This document shows positions 7,644 to 14,766 of a stretch of 25,119 nucleotides of DNA, in pieces. Numbering within the stretch: the stretch's first letter is position 1; each line of letters starts with the position of its first letter. The notes under the pieces are model-generated. The model was given only the letters and a program-made list of their open reading frames with translations. It was not told the DNA's origin and made no database searches. Position numbers and translations under genes: made by a program. Origin of the DNA: a virus; IMG/VR virus record IMGVR_UViG_3300042549_000288, positions 1 to 25,119 of that record; one strand, 5' to 3'.

Positions 7644-8846
7644 ATGGCAAACTCGATTCTTACCATCGACATGATTACCCGTAAGGCTCTCGAAATCCTT
7701 GAGAACAACCTGGTAATCACTCGTAACGTCAACCGTCAGTACGACGATTCTTTCGCCGTTGAAGGCGCAAAAATTGGCTCAACTCTGCGTATTCGTTTAC
7801 CAGACCGCGCTCTGGTGACCGACGGCGCCGCTCTGCAAGTGCAGGACGACAACGAACAGTTCACCACCCTGACCGTGGCTTCGCAGAAGCACATCGGCGT
7901 GAACTTCACCTCCGCTGAACTCACCATGCAGTTGGATGACTTCGCAGAGCGTGTGTTGAAGCCTCGTATTTCGCAGCTGGCCTCCAGCATCGATGCTGAC
8001 GTTGCTAACGCATACAAAAACATCGGTAACTCGGTTGGTACACCTGGCACCACCCCATCGACTTCGCTCGTTCTGCTGCAAGCTCAGCAGAAGCTGAACG
8101 AAAACGCTGCTGTGATGTCGCCACGCTACGCAACGGTTAACCCAGCGGCTAACGCTGGTCTGGTTGAAGGCATGAAAGGTCTGTTCAACCCAACCGACAC
8201 CATCAGCCGCCAGTTCAAGAACGGCATGATGGGCACCGGCGTTCTGGGCTACGACGAAGTCAACATGTCTCAGTCGATCAAACAGCACACCAACGGCGAT
8301 TGGGGCACCACCATCACTGTGACTTCGACTGTCACAACTGAAGGTCAGTCCACACTGCCAATCAGCTTTACTGGCTCGTCTAAGACATGGAATGTCGGCG
8401 ACGTGTTCACTATCGCTAACGTGTTCGCTGTCAACCCACAGACCCGTGAGTCGACTGGTTCGCTGCAACAGTTCGTTGTGACTGCCGCTGCTACTGGCTC
8501 GTCAACTGCTACGCTGTCGATCTCCCCAGCACTGTATTCGGCAAGCCAAGCACTGGCTACCGTCTCGTCGCTGCCTGCTTCGGGCGCTGCGGTGACTATG
8601 CTGGGTAACGCAACTGGTCAGTACGCTCAGAACCTGGTCTACCACAAAGACGCGATCACGTTTGCGACCGCTGACTTGCTGATGCCACAAGGCGTGGACA
8701 TGGCTTCTCGCCAAGTCCATAACGGTATCTCGATGCGTATTGTTCGACAGTACGACATCAACAACGACCGTCTGCCTTGCCGTATCGACGTTCTGTACGG
8801 CTACAGCACGATCCGTCCGCAAATGGCCTGCCGCGTTTGGGGCTAA
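7644..8846 (+). CDS. Major capsid protein, P22 coat-like
   Basis: The main shell protein, 400 residues, of the P22 coat family (HK97 fold). The N-terminal arm ANSILTIDMITRKALEILEN (2-21), NRQYDDSFAVEGAKIGSTLRI (30-50) and the FTTLTVASQKHIGVNFTSAELTM segment are typical of the family. A beta-rich segment at about 222-322 (TTITVTSTVTTEGQ onward) sits where P22 gp5 carries its inserted immunoglobulin-like I-domain. The gene follows the scaffold with a Shine-Dalgarno-like AGGATAT before its ATG. Its codons are strongly biased to a few C-ending and T-ending forms, as expected for the most abundant phage protein. Confidence 0.95.
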   Translation: MANSILTIDMITRKALEILENNLVITRNVNRQYDDSFAVEGAKIGSTLRIRLPDRALVTDGAALQVQDDNEQFTTLTVASQKHIGVNFTSAELTMQLDDFAERVLKPRISQLASSIDADVANAYKNIGNSVGTPGTTPSTSLVLLQAQQKLNENAAVMSPRYATVNPAANAGLVEGMKGLFNPTDTISRQFKNGMMGTGVLGYDEVNMSQSIKQHTNGDWGTTITVTSTVTTEGQSTLPISFTGSSKTWNVGDVFTIANVFAVNPQTRESTGSLQQFVVTAAATGSSTATLSISPALYSASQALATVSSLPASGAAVTMLGNATGQYAQNLVYHKDAITFATADLLMPQGVDMASRQVHNGISMRIVRQYDINNDRLPCRIDVLYGYSTIRPQMACRVWG

Positions 8847-8848
8847 TG

Positions 8849-8870
8849 GGTGGGGGCTTCGGCCCCCATT
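8849..8870 (+). terminator. UUCG-tetraloop hairpin after the coat gene
   Basis: Three bases after the coat stop codon, GGGGGC-TTCG-GCCCCC (8852-8867) forms a six-pair GC stem closed by the very stable C(UUCG)G tetraloop, extended by an A-U and two G-U pairs. No T-run follows, so it may slow or partly stop transcription, or protect the 3' end of the coat mRNA, rather than act as a full terminator. It is the first of three such hairpins. Confidence 0.6.
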
Positions 8871-8897
8871 AACGACTTCTTGTAAAGGATATTTATC

Positions 8898-9311
8898 ATG
8901 GCACTCCCTAATGGCGCAGGTGGCTATCAGATTGGTGATGGCAACCTTAACGAAACAATTTTTCAAGTTATTCCGGCACCTGCCACTGCAACCGCAACTG
9001 CAACACTGACTGCAGATCAGATTCTTAACGGCATTTTGCTGGGTAGCCCCGGCGCATCAGCTGCCAGCTACACGCTGCCAACTGTAGCGGCTCTTGAAGC
9101 TGCGCTGCCTAACTCCGACAAAGCGGGCGTTGCGTTCGATTTTTCGGTGATTAACGTCGACGGCAATACTTCCGGGGTAATCACGCTGGTTACTAACACC
9201 GGCTGGACGCTCGTTGGTTTGATGACAATTGTAGCGACTGCAGGTACTGCACAAGCATTCCGCGCCCGTAAAACCGGCACAGGATCTTGGACACTGTATC
9301 GCATCGGCTAA
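8898..9311 (+). CDS. Putative virion protein downstream of the coat gene
   Basis: A 137-residue beta-rich protein beginning MALPNGAGGYQIGDGNLNET, followed by an Ala/Thr-rich stretch (ATATATLTADQ), a SYTLPTVAALEAALP segment (about 57-71) and a C-terminal domain ending in GTGSWTLYRIG. Similar proteins occur just after coat genes in environmental podoviruses. Decoration or head-stabilising function is likely but inferred. It has a good ribosome site (TAAAGGAT) and UUCG hairpins on both sides, so it is expressed from its own mRNA segment at high level. Confidence 0.7.
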   Translation: MALPNGAGGYQIGDGNLNETIFQVIPAPATATATATLTADQILNGILLGSPGASAASYTLPTVAALEAALPNSDKAGVAFDFSVINVDGNTSGVITLVTNTGWTLVGLMTIVATAGTAQAFRARKTGTGSWTLYRIG

Positions 9312-9341
9312 AAACTTTGGGGGGCTTCGGCCCCCGTTTTT
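9311..9341 (+). terminator. Intrinsic terminator with UUCG tetraloop
   Basis: GGGGGC-TTCG-GCCCCC (9320-9335) followed by G and five Ts. An A-tract (AAAAC, 9311-9315) upstream can pair with GTTTT (9336-9340). This is the most terminator-like of the three UUCG hairpins. Because tail genes follow on the same strand, it is probably leaky and serves to lower downstream expression. Confidence 0.75.
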
Positions 9342-9353
9342 AAAGGATTTATC

Positions 9354-9713
9354 ATGCCAAACAATAAAGCTGTCGGCGTGGCGTATTCTGACCCCGCGCT
9401 TACTGCGTTTTACCTCAACGCGCCGGTTACTAAGACCGCAAGTTTTACTCTGGGCGACGAGGAAAACTACGTTGTATGTAACGGCTCTGCTGCCAACGTC
9501 TCCGTGACGTTGCCCAGCGGTTCTGCGTACATCGGACGTACAGTAACCATTAAAAACCTTTCTGGCACATACACAGTTATTTCTGCGTCGTCTAACGTAC
9601 GACCAGTGACTTCCGCTACCTTGGGCACCGCAATTCTTGCGGCTACTGCAGGTAAGTGGGCGACTCTGGTTTGCGAAGACGGCACAAATTGGACTGTTAT
9701 GGCCGCAGGTTAA
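9354..9713 (+). CDS. Small virion protein, candidate decoration
   Basis: A 119-residue protein of repeated short beta strands: KTASFTLGDEENYVVCNGSA (about 27-46), VSVTLPSGSAYIGRTVTIKN (about 49-68) and a C-terminal ATLVCEDGTNWTVMAAG. The TLPSGSAYIGRTVTIKNLSG pattern is like the beta-domain of many phage fibre-tip and decoration proteins. It has the same ribosome-binding leader as the preceding gene and lies between two UUCG hairpins. The function is inferred from context, and I do not recognise a named family. Confidence 0.65.
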   Translation: MPNNKAVGVAYSDPALTAFYLNAPVTKTASFTLGDEENYVVCNGSAANVSVTLPSGSAYIGRTVTIKNLSGTYTVISASSNVRPVTSATLGTAILAATAGKWATLVCEDGTNWTVMAAG

Positions 9714-9720
9714 TTAACCA

Positions 9721-9736
9721 CGGGGCTTCGGCCCCG
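9721..9736 (+). terminator. Third UUCG-tetraloop hairpin
   Basis: CGGGGC-TTCG-GCCCCG, a perfect six-pair stem with the same tetraloop as the two upstream. It ends only eight bases before the ATG at 9745 and no T-run follows. It can act as an attenuator and would also crowd the ribosome site of the next gene, which lacks a clear Shine-Dalgarno sequence. Confidence 0.6.
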
Positions 9737-9744
9737 TCTACTCT

Positions 9745-9942
9745 ATGCCTATTATTCACTTACAGCACCCTGTTCACGGAACCAAAATCGCCAATATGGA
9801 GATGGAGGCAGAATTTGATGAACAAAACGGCTGGGAACGCTATAATCCCGACACGCCTTCAGCTCCTGAAGCGGCGGCACCAGCCAATGAACTGGAAGTT
9901 AAACGTCGTCGTAGCCGCACCACTGTAGAGGCGGCAGCTTAA
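9745..9942 (+). CDS. Small conserved phage protein (65 aa)
   Basis: A 65-residue protein starting MPIIHLQHPVHGTKIANMEM, with a DEQNGWERYNP segment at about 25-35, an Ala/Pro-rich middle and a basic RRRSR stretch near the C terminus. The HPVHGTKIA--E-E-DEQNGW-RY pattern is common in small proteins encoded between coat and head-completion genes of environmental phages. No function is known to me. It is followed by a strong AAAGGAG site for the next gene. Codon use matches its neighbours. Confidence 0.7.
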   Translation: MPIIHLQHPVHGTKIANMEMEAEFDEQNGWERYNPDTPSAPEAAAPANELEVKRRRSRTTVEAAA

Positions 9943-9952
9943 AGGAGTGTAA

Positions 9953-10663
9953 ATGGCAACCGCCTTCGACCAGATCAAAGCGTCGCTCCGGCTCATAGGC
10001 CAGCTGGCTGAAGGTGAAGAGCCATCCCCGCAGGCAGCGCAAGACGCATTGACCGCCATGAATCAGATGATTGATTCGTGGAATACTGAGCGCCTAGCCG
10101 TGTTTTGCACGGAAGACCAAGTGTTTAACTGGCCGCCTGGCGAGATTACTCGCACTCTAGGGCCGACAGGTAACTTCGTGGGCAACCGCCCCGTTCTGAT
10201 TGACGACGCAACGTACTTTCGTGACGCTAGCACCAACGTGTCCTACGGCATCAAGCTGATTAACCAGCAGCAGTACAACGGCATTGCGGTCAAGACGGTC
10301 ACCAGCACCTACCCGCAGGTCATGTTTGTGAACAATACGTTCCCAGACATTACCATGACGATCTACCCCCAACCCACAAGGGTTCTGGAGTGGCACTTTG
10401 TGTCGGTGCAGGAGCTGACTAAGCCTGCAACCTTGAACACCGTGCTGTCGTTCCCGCCGGGTTATTTGCGTGCGTTCAAGTACAACTTGGCGATGGAAAT
10501 TGCCAACGAGTTTGGTGTCGAGCCTATGCCGCAAGTGCAGCGTATTGCCATGACGTCTAAGCGTAACCTCAAGCGCATCAACAATCCTGATGACGTGATG
10601 TCCATGCCGTACTCGCTGGTCGCCACCCGTCAGCGCTTTAACATCTACGCTGGCAATTATTGA
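9953..10663 (+). CDS. Head completion / tail accessory protein, P22 gp4-like
   Basis: A 236-residue protein of the gp4-type packaged-DNA stabilisation family, which binds the portal ring after packaging and starts the tail. The helical N-terminal half (DQIKASLRLIGQLAEGEEPS, then AQDALTAMNQMIDSWNTERLAVF, about 6-51) is the hallmark. It is longer than P22 gp4 (166), as are relatives in many environmental podoviruses. The order coat, small genes, gp4, gp10 matches P22. A strong AAAGGAG ribosome site precedes the ATG, and its stop overlaps the next small ORF (TGATG). Confidence 0.85.
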   Translation: MATAFDQIKASLRLIGQLAEGEEPSPQAAQDALTAMNQMIDSWNTERLAVFCTEDQVFNWPPGEITRTLGPTGNFVGNRPVLIDDATYFRDASTNVSYGIKLINQQQYNGIAVKTVTSTYPQVMFVNNTFPDITMTIYPQPTRVLEWHFVSVQELTKPATLNTVLSFPPGYLRAFKYNLAMEIANEFGVEPMPQVQRIAMTSKRNLKRINNPDDVMSMPYSLVATRQRFNIYAGNY

Positions 10664-10824
10664 TGGAATTTACTTTTCGTTCTCGTTGGGTTGAAGTTAA
10701 CGTGCGCACTAAGCGCATGTATTCGCCCGCGCACGACAAGTTTTTCCCCCCTCAGTTAGCTGCTCGGCTAGGTGATTGGCTGTGGTCTACGGGCAAAGGC
10801 TTCCGTAAGTTAGGGGCAACATGA
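10663..10824 (+). CDS. 53-aa ORF between gp4-like and gp10-like genes
   Basis: A short gene linked to both neighbours: its ATG overlaps the gp4-like stop (TGATG) and its TGA overlaps the next start (ATGA). It encodes 53 residues with seven aromatic residues besides Trp, three Trp and many Arg/Lys (MEFTFRSRWVEVNVRTKRMY to start, then PPQLAARLGDWLWSTGKGFR). The exact fit between two overlapping junctions, with no stop in the 161-base gap, makes it a likely gene. I do not recognise a family. It could be a small head-tail joining factor, but that is a guess from position. Confidence 0.65.
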   Translation: MEFTFRSRWVEVNVRTKRMYSPAHDKFFPPQLAARLGDWLWSTGKGFRKLGAT

Positions 10825-12254
10825 AAACGCCTATCCTTGGCCAATCATATGTGGCTCGCAGCGTTAACGCTGCGGATAGCCGCATGGTGAATTTGTACCC
10901 TGAAGCCACACCGGCGCCAGAAGGTATGGAGCCTGCGTTTTTGAACCGGGCGCCAGGCTTGCGTAAGCTAGCTACCGTCGGTACCGGCCCCATCCGTGGG
11001 CTGTGGCAGTACGGCAATTACGGCTACGCTGTGTCTGGCAGCAAGCTCTACCGCATCTCAAGCAACTGGACGTCGGTACCGATCGGAAACGTCAGCGGTA
11101 CTGGCCCCGTGTCGATGGTGGATAACGGCACACAGCTCTTTATTGCAGCCAATCCGGATGGTTACATCTACGACGCGTCGACTGAAGAGTACGCCGAAAT
11201 CACCGATGTAGATTTCCCCGGTGCGGTAACAGTCGGCTATTTGGACGGCTATTTTGTCTTCCAAGAGCCGAATTCGCAGCGATTCTGGACGTCTGAACTG
11301 CTTGATGGCACCCAGCTCGACCCACTGTCGTTTGCCAGTGCTGAAGGTATGCCAGACAACTTGGTGTCGCTGTTTGTCGACCACCGCGAGGTATGGCTGT
11401 TTGGAACCCAGTCGGTTGAAGTCTGGTACAACGCGGGCGACACACCGTTCCCGTTGGCTCGTATCCAAGGTGCGGTCAACGAGCTGGGCTGCGCAGCGAC
11501 CTTCTCAGTAGCCAAAATGGACAACTCGCTGTTCTGGCTAGGGTCAGACGCCCGTGGCCAAGGCGTGGTGTTTCGTGCCAACGGCTACACTGGCCAGCGC
11601 ATCTCTACCCACGCGGTTGAATTTGCCATCCAGAGCTACGGCACCATCTCAGACGCAATCGCTTTTACTTACCAGCAAGACGGCCATGCTTTCTACGTGT
11701 TGACCTTCCCGACTGCCCAGAAGACTTGGGTGTTCGATGTGGCCACGCAAGCCTGGCATGAGCGTGCTGGATTTGCCAACGGGCAGTTTATCCGTCACCG
11801 TGCGAACTGCCAGATGTTCTTTAACAACGAAGTGGTTGTCGGCGACTTCCAGAACGGCAAGATTTACGCTTACGATCTCGACGTGTTTGCTGACGATACG
11901 CTGCCACAAAAGTGGCTGCGGTCGTGGCGAGCGCTGCCTACCGGCCAGAACAATTTAAAGCGTACCGCCCAGCATGCCTTGCAACTTGAGTGCGAGACAG
12001 GTGTGGGCTTGGTTCTTGGCCAAGGCAACGACCCTCAGGTCATGCTGCGCTTCTCAGACGACGGTGGCCACACATGGTCGAACGAGAAGTGGGCGGGTAT
12101 GGGCAAGATGGGCAATTACGGATTTAGAGCGTTCTGGCGTCGGTTGGGCATGACTGACAAGCTGCGTGACCGCGTGTACGAGGTATCAGGCACCGACCCC
12201 GTCAAGATCGCCATTATGGGTGCCGAACTCGCTTTGTCCGGCACCAATGCCTAA
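10821..12254 (+). CDS. Tail hub protein, P22 gp10-like packaged DNA stabilisation protein
   Basis: A 477-residue homologue of P22 gp10 (472 residues), which forms a hexameric ring under the portal/gp4 assembly and carries the tailspikes and needle. The N-terminal PILGQSYVARSVNAADSRMV with NLYPEATP (4-31) and FLNRAPGLRKLATVGTGPIR (40-59) are signature-like for this family, as is the repeated beta-propeller-like pattern with LWQYGNYGYAVSG, WLFGTQSVEVWYNAGD and FWLGSDARGQGVVFRANGYT. It overlaps both neighbours by a few bases. No truncation is seen. Confidence 0.92.
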   Translation: MKTPILGQSYVARSVNAADSRMVNLYPEATPAPEGMEPAFLNRAPGLRKLATVGTGPIRGLWQYGNYGYAVSGSKLYRISSNWTSVPIGNVSGTGPVSMVDNGTQLFIAANPDGYIYDASTEEYAEITDVDFPGAVTVGYLDGYFVFQEPNSQRFWTSELLDGTQLDPLSFASAEGMPDNLVSLFVDHREVWLFGTQSVEVWYNAGDTPFPLARIQGAVNELGCAATFSVAKMDNSLFWLGSDARGQGVVFRANGYTGQRISTHAVEFAIQSYGTISDAIAFTYQQDGHAFYVLTFPTAQKTWVFDVATQAWHERAGFANGQFIRHRANCQMFFNNEVVVGDFQNGKIYAYDLDVFADDTLPQKWLRSWRALPTGQNNLKRTAQHALQLECETGVGLVLGQGNDPQVMLRFSDDGGHTWSNEKWAGMGKMGNYGFRAFWRRLGMTDKLRDRVYEVSGTDPVKIAIMGAELALSGTNA

Positions 12255-13710
12255 CGCCGATAACGAACCGCAGATACCCAAGAACCAGTCGTCTATTACT
12301 GACGACCGGACGGGTCTTGTCTCGCGTGACTGGTATCGGTTCTTCCTAAACCTATTAAATAAGGCCAATACCGGCGGCGGGTCAGGCACGGTCACATCGG
12401 TCAACGTATCAGGCGGCACGACGGGTTTAACGACCTCTGGCGGCCCTGTTACGACGTCCGGCACGATTACCTTGGCTGGCACCCTAGACGTCGATAACGG
12501 CGGCACAGGCGCCACTACAGCAGCGAATGCCCGCACTAACTTGAGCGTGCCCAGCACAACAGGTTCTGGCGCGTCTGGTACGTGGGCTATCGACATCACC
12601 GGCAATGCGGCCAATGTCACAGGCACAGTAGCGATTGCCAACGGGGGTACAGGCCAGACGACTGCCGCTGCGGCCATTACGGCTTTAACAGGCACGCAGA
12701 CGTCAGGCTATTACCTGCGCTCAGATGGCACAAACGCGGCTTTGAGCGCTATTCAGATTGCGGACGTACCAACGCTTAATCAAAACACGACAGGCCAAGC
12801 AGGCAGCGTAGCCAATGCCTTGACCGCAGGCACGGGTATCTCGTACAGCGCCGGCACGACTTACAACGGCTCAACAGCTATTACGATTAACAATTCGGCG
12901 CCAGACCAGACGGTGGTATTGACCGGCGGCACAGGCATCAGCACGTCGGGCACGTACCCTAGCTTTACGATCACCAATACCCTGCCTGACCAAGTAGTGG
13001 CGCTAACGGGCGCGGGCACAACTAGCATCTCGGGCACGTACCCTAATTTCACCATTACATCGAACGACCAGTACGTGGGTACCGTCACCAGCGTGTCCGG
13101 CACCGGTACGGTTAACGGCATTAGCTTGTCCGGCACGGTCACATCTAGCGGCAGCCTGACACTGGGCGGCACACTGTCAAACGTCAGCTTGACCACGCAG
13201 GTGACCGGCACGCTGCCGATCGCTAATGGCGGCACAGGCCAGACGACTGCCAGCGCAGCCTTTAACGCCCTGTCGCCCATCACCAGCACGGGTGACTTGA
13301 TCCTTGGCAACGGCGTCAACAGCGCTACTCGCCTGCCGATTGGCGCGAATACTTACGTGCTGACATCGAACGGCACAACGGCAACCTGGGCGCTGCCAAC
13401 CGGTTCGGGCGCAACGATTACGAACGACACGACAACGGCCACGAACGTCTATCCGACGTTCGCGGCTGCCACGTCCGGTTCGCTGTCAACCATCTATACT
13501 AGCAATGCAAAATTACTGTACAAACCCAGTACCGGTGAATTAACATCCACAGCAGTAGCGGCGTCTAACGGCATATTTGTCAATAGTTTAACTATTGGCA
13601 CCAGCTACACGATTCCCGCAGGCTATTCGGGCATGTCTGCCGGTACGGTGACGGTGTCCGGCGGCGTGACGGTGACTGTGCCTAGTGGCTCACGATGGGT
13701 GGTGGTGTGA
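12247..13710 (+). CDS. Repeat-rich tail fibre at the P22 needle position
   Basis: A 487-residue Gly/Thr/Ser-rich fibre. The ATG at 12247 is chosen because the protein then starts MPNADNEPQIPKNQSSITDD and includes the RTGLVSRDWYRFFLNLLN motif, a common fibre N terminus; an upstream in-frame ATG at 12166 lies inside the gp10-like gene. NGGTG-TT repeats occur near residues 84, 132 and 327, GTVTSV repeats near 45 and 277, and two SGTYP-FTIT repeats near 235 and 260. The C terminus has YTIPAGYSG and ends VTVPSGSRWVVV, a trimeric fibre-tip motif shared with the gene at 18385. P22 has its needle gene gp26 here, so this fibre may plug the tail. Confidence 0.8.
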   Translation: MPNADNEPQIPKNQSSITDDRTGLVSRDWYRFFLNLLNKANTGGGSGTVTSVNVSGGTTGLTTSGGPVTTSGTITLAGTLDVDNGGTGATTAANARTNLSVPSTTGSGASGTWAIDITGNAANVTGTVAIANGGTGQTTAAAAITALTGTQTSGYYLRSDGTNAALSAIQIADVPTLNQNTTGQAGSVANALTAGTGISYSAGTTYNGSTAITINNSAPDQTVVLTGGTGISTSGTYPSFTITNTLPDQVVALTGAGTTSISGTYPNFTITSNDQYVGTVTSVSGTGTVNGISLSGTVTSSGSLTLGGTLSNVSLTTQVTGTLPIANGGTGQTTASAAFNALSPITSTGDLILGNGVNSATRLPIGANTYVLTSNGTTATWALPTGSGATITNDTTTATNVYPTFAAATSGSLSTIYTSNAKLLYKPSTGELTSTAVAASNGIFVNSLTIGTSYTIPAGYSGMSAGTVTVSGGVTVTVPSGSRWVVV

Positions 13711-14051
13711 TCAATCATTATTTTAGTTCTGGCGTGTACGCCAAAGAAACTCGCATTCCCGCAGGGCAAGTGCTAGTGCAACACGCGCATAAATACGACC
13801 ACATGTCTATTTTGGCCGAAGGTCAAGTTGAAATCTTGGTAGACGGCAAAAAAGAAGTTTTGTACGCGCCAGCTTTACTAACCATAGAAGCCAACAAGCA
13901 TCACGGCGTAAAAGCATTAACTGACGTAGTTTGGTATTGCATTCACGCCACAAGCTGTATAGACGAAGATGAAATTGATGAAGTTTTAATTGCGCCCGGC
14001 AACATGGCTGCCGCGCAACATATCGCAAGCGAATTGCAAAAGGAGTACTGA
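13707..14051 (+). CDS. Cupin-fold protein
   Basis: A 114-residue single-domain cupin. The first cupin motif is visible as PAGQVLVQHAHKYDHMSILA (about 18-37) with His26, His28 and His32 as likely metal ligands, and GQVEILVDG follows. The second motif region has His65/His66 in EANKHHGVKAL. Metal binding is predicted; any enzyme activity is unknown. Related cupins occur in podovirus genomes between hub and ejection genes. A GTG start overlapping the fibre stop (GTGA) gives a protein starting with INHYFSSGVYAKE; the in-frame ATG at 13695 is an alternative. It may be a virion or assembly protein at the P22 gp14 position. Confidence 0.75.
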   Translation: MINHYFSSGVYAKETRIPAGQVLVQHAHKYDHMSILAEGQVEILVDGKKEVLYAPALLTIEANKHHGVKALTDVVWYCIHATSCIDEDEIDEVLIAPGNMAAAQHIASELQKEY

Positions 14052-14052
14052 T

Positions 14053-14757
14053 ATGCCTTGGATTATTGGTGGGGCGATGCTTGGTAGCGCGCTGATTGGC
14101 GGCGCTAGTTCTGGTGCGGCTTCTAGGGCGCAAGAGCGCGCACAACGCGAAGCTAGTGCGGCTGAAGAGCGCATGTTTAACCGTCAGGTTGAGTTGCAAG
14201 AGCCTTTCCGTCAGGCTGGCGTCAACGCGCTGCCCGAACTAGTTGAGGCATCTCGCTACACGCCGTTTGGCATGGAGCAGTTTCAGCAAGACCCCGGCTA
14301 TGGGTTTCGTTTGAAAGAGGGCTTACGCGCGTTGGAAAGTTCAGCAGCTGCGCGAGGCGGCCTGCTGTCAGGCAACGCTATGCGCGGCATAACGCGTTTT
14401 GGCCAAGAATTAGGATCGCAAGAATTTGGCAACGCGTTTAACCGCTATCAAGCAGAGCGTGCTGCTCGTTTGAATCCACTGCAAAGTTTGGCCGGCATGG
14501 GGCAAAGTACGGCAGCAACTTTAGGTGGGCAAGCCGGGCAGTACGGTCAAAGCATGGCGCAAGGCGCGGCGGCTATGGGCAACATCCGCGCATCTGGCTA
14601 CATGAATCAAGCGAACGCATTAACGAACGCGTTGGGTCAGGGGGTGAATTACTACCAGAACCAGCAGATGATGGATCGGTATTTTCCCCGGCCAACGGCT
14701 GGTGGAACGTCGCCGCTAGGCATGCCGGGTAATCCGTTTGCATTCGACGTTACTTAA
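14053..14757 (+). CDS. DNA ejection protein, P22 gp7-like position
   Basis: A 234-residue protein likely carried in the head and released into the cell envelope to help DNA entry. The ATG at 14053 has a strong AAAGGAG seven bases upstream, and it encodes WIIGGAMLGSALIGGASSGA (3-22), a glycine-zipper-like membrane segment. It is followed by a helical Arg/Glu region, then QDPGYGFRLKEGLRALESSA (about 79-98), a GGLLSG motif and NAFNRYQAERAARLNPLQSLA (about 127-147). The QDPGY-FRL-EGL-ALE-SAAARGGLLSG signature is typical of podovirus DNA-transfer proteins. It is the first of three ejection-type genes and a longer in-frame ATG (13990) lies within the cupin gene. Confidence 0.85.
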   Translation: MPWIIGGAMLGSALIGGASSGAASRAQERAQREASAAEERMFNRQVELQEPFRQAGVNALPELVEASRYTPFGMEQFQQDPGYGFRLKEGLRALESSAAARGGLLSGNAMRGITRFGQELGSQEFGNAFNRYQAERAARLNPLQSLAGMGQSTAATLGGQAGQYGQSMAQGAAAMGNIRASGYMNQANALTNALGQGVNYYQNQQMMDRYFPRPTAGGTSPLGMPGNPFAFDVT

Positions 14758-14766
14758 AGGTAAATC

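Noticed and set aside
7797-8468. Minus-strand ORF (223 aa) inside the coat gene
   Set aside because: It is antisense to a certain coat gene whose strong codon bias leaves the opposite frame open; no motif or neighbour supports it.
12186-12695. Minus-strand ORF (169 aa) at the start of the repeat-rich fibre
   Set aside because: Val/Pro-rich sequence arises from the reverse of Gly/Thr repeats; it is a repeat artefact.
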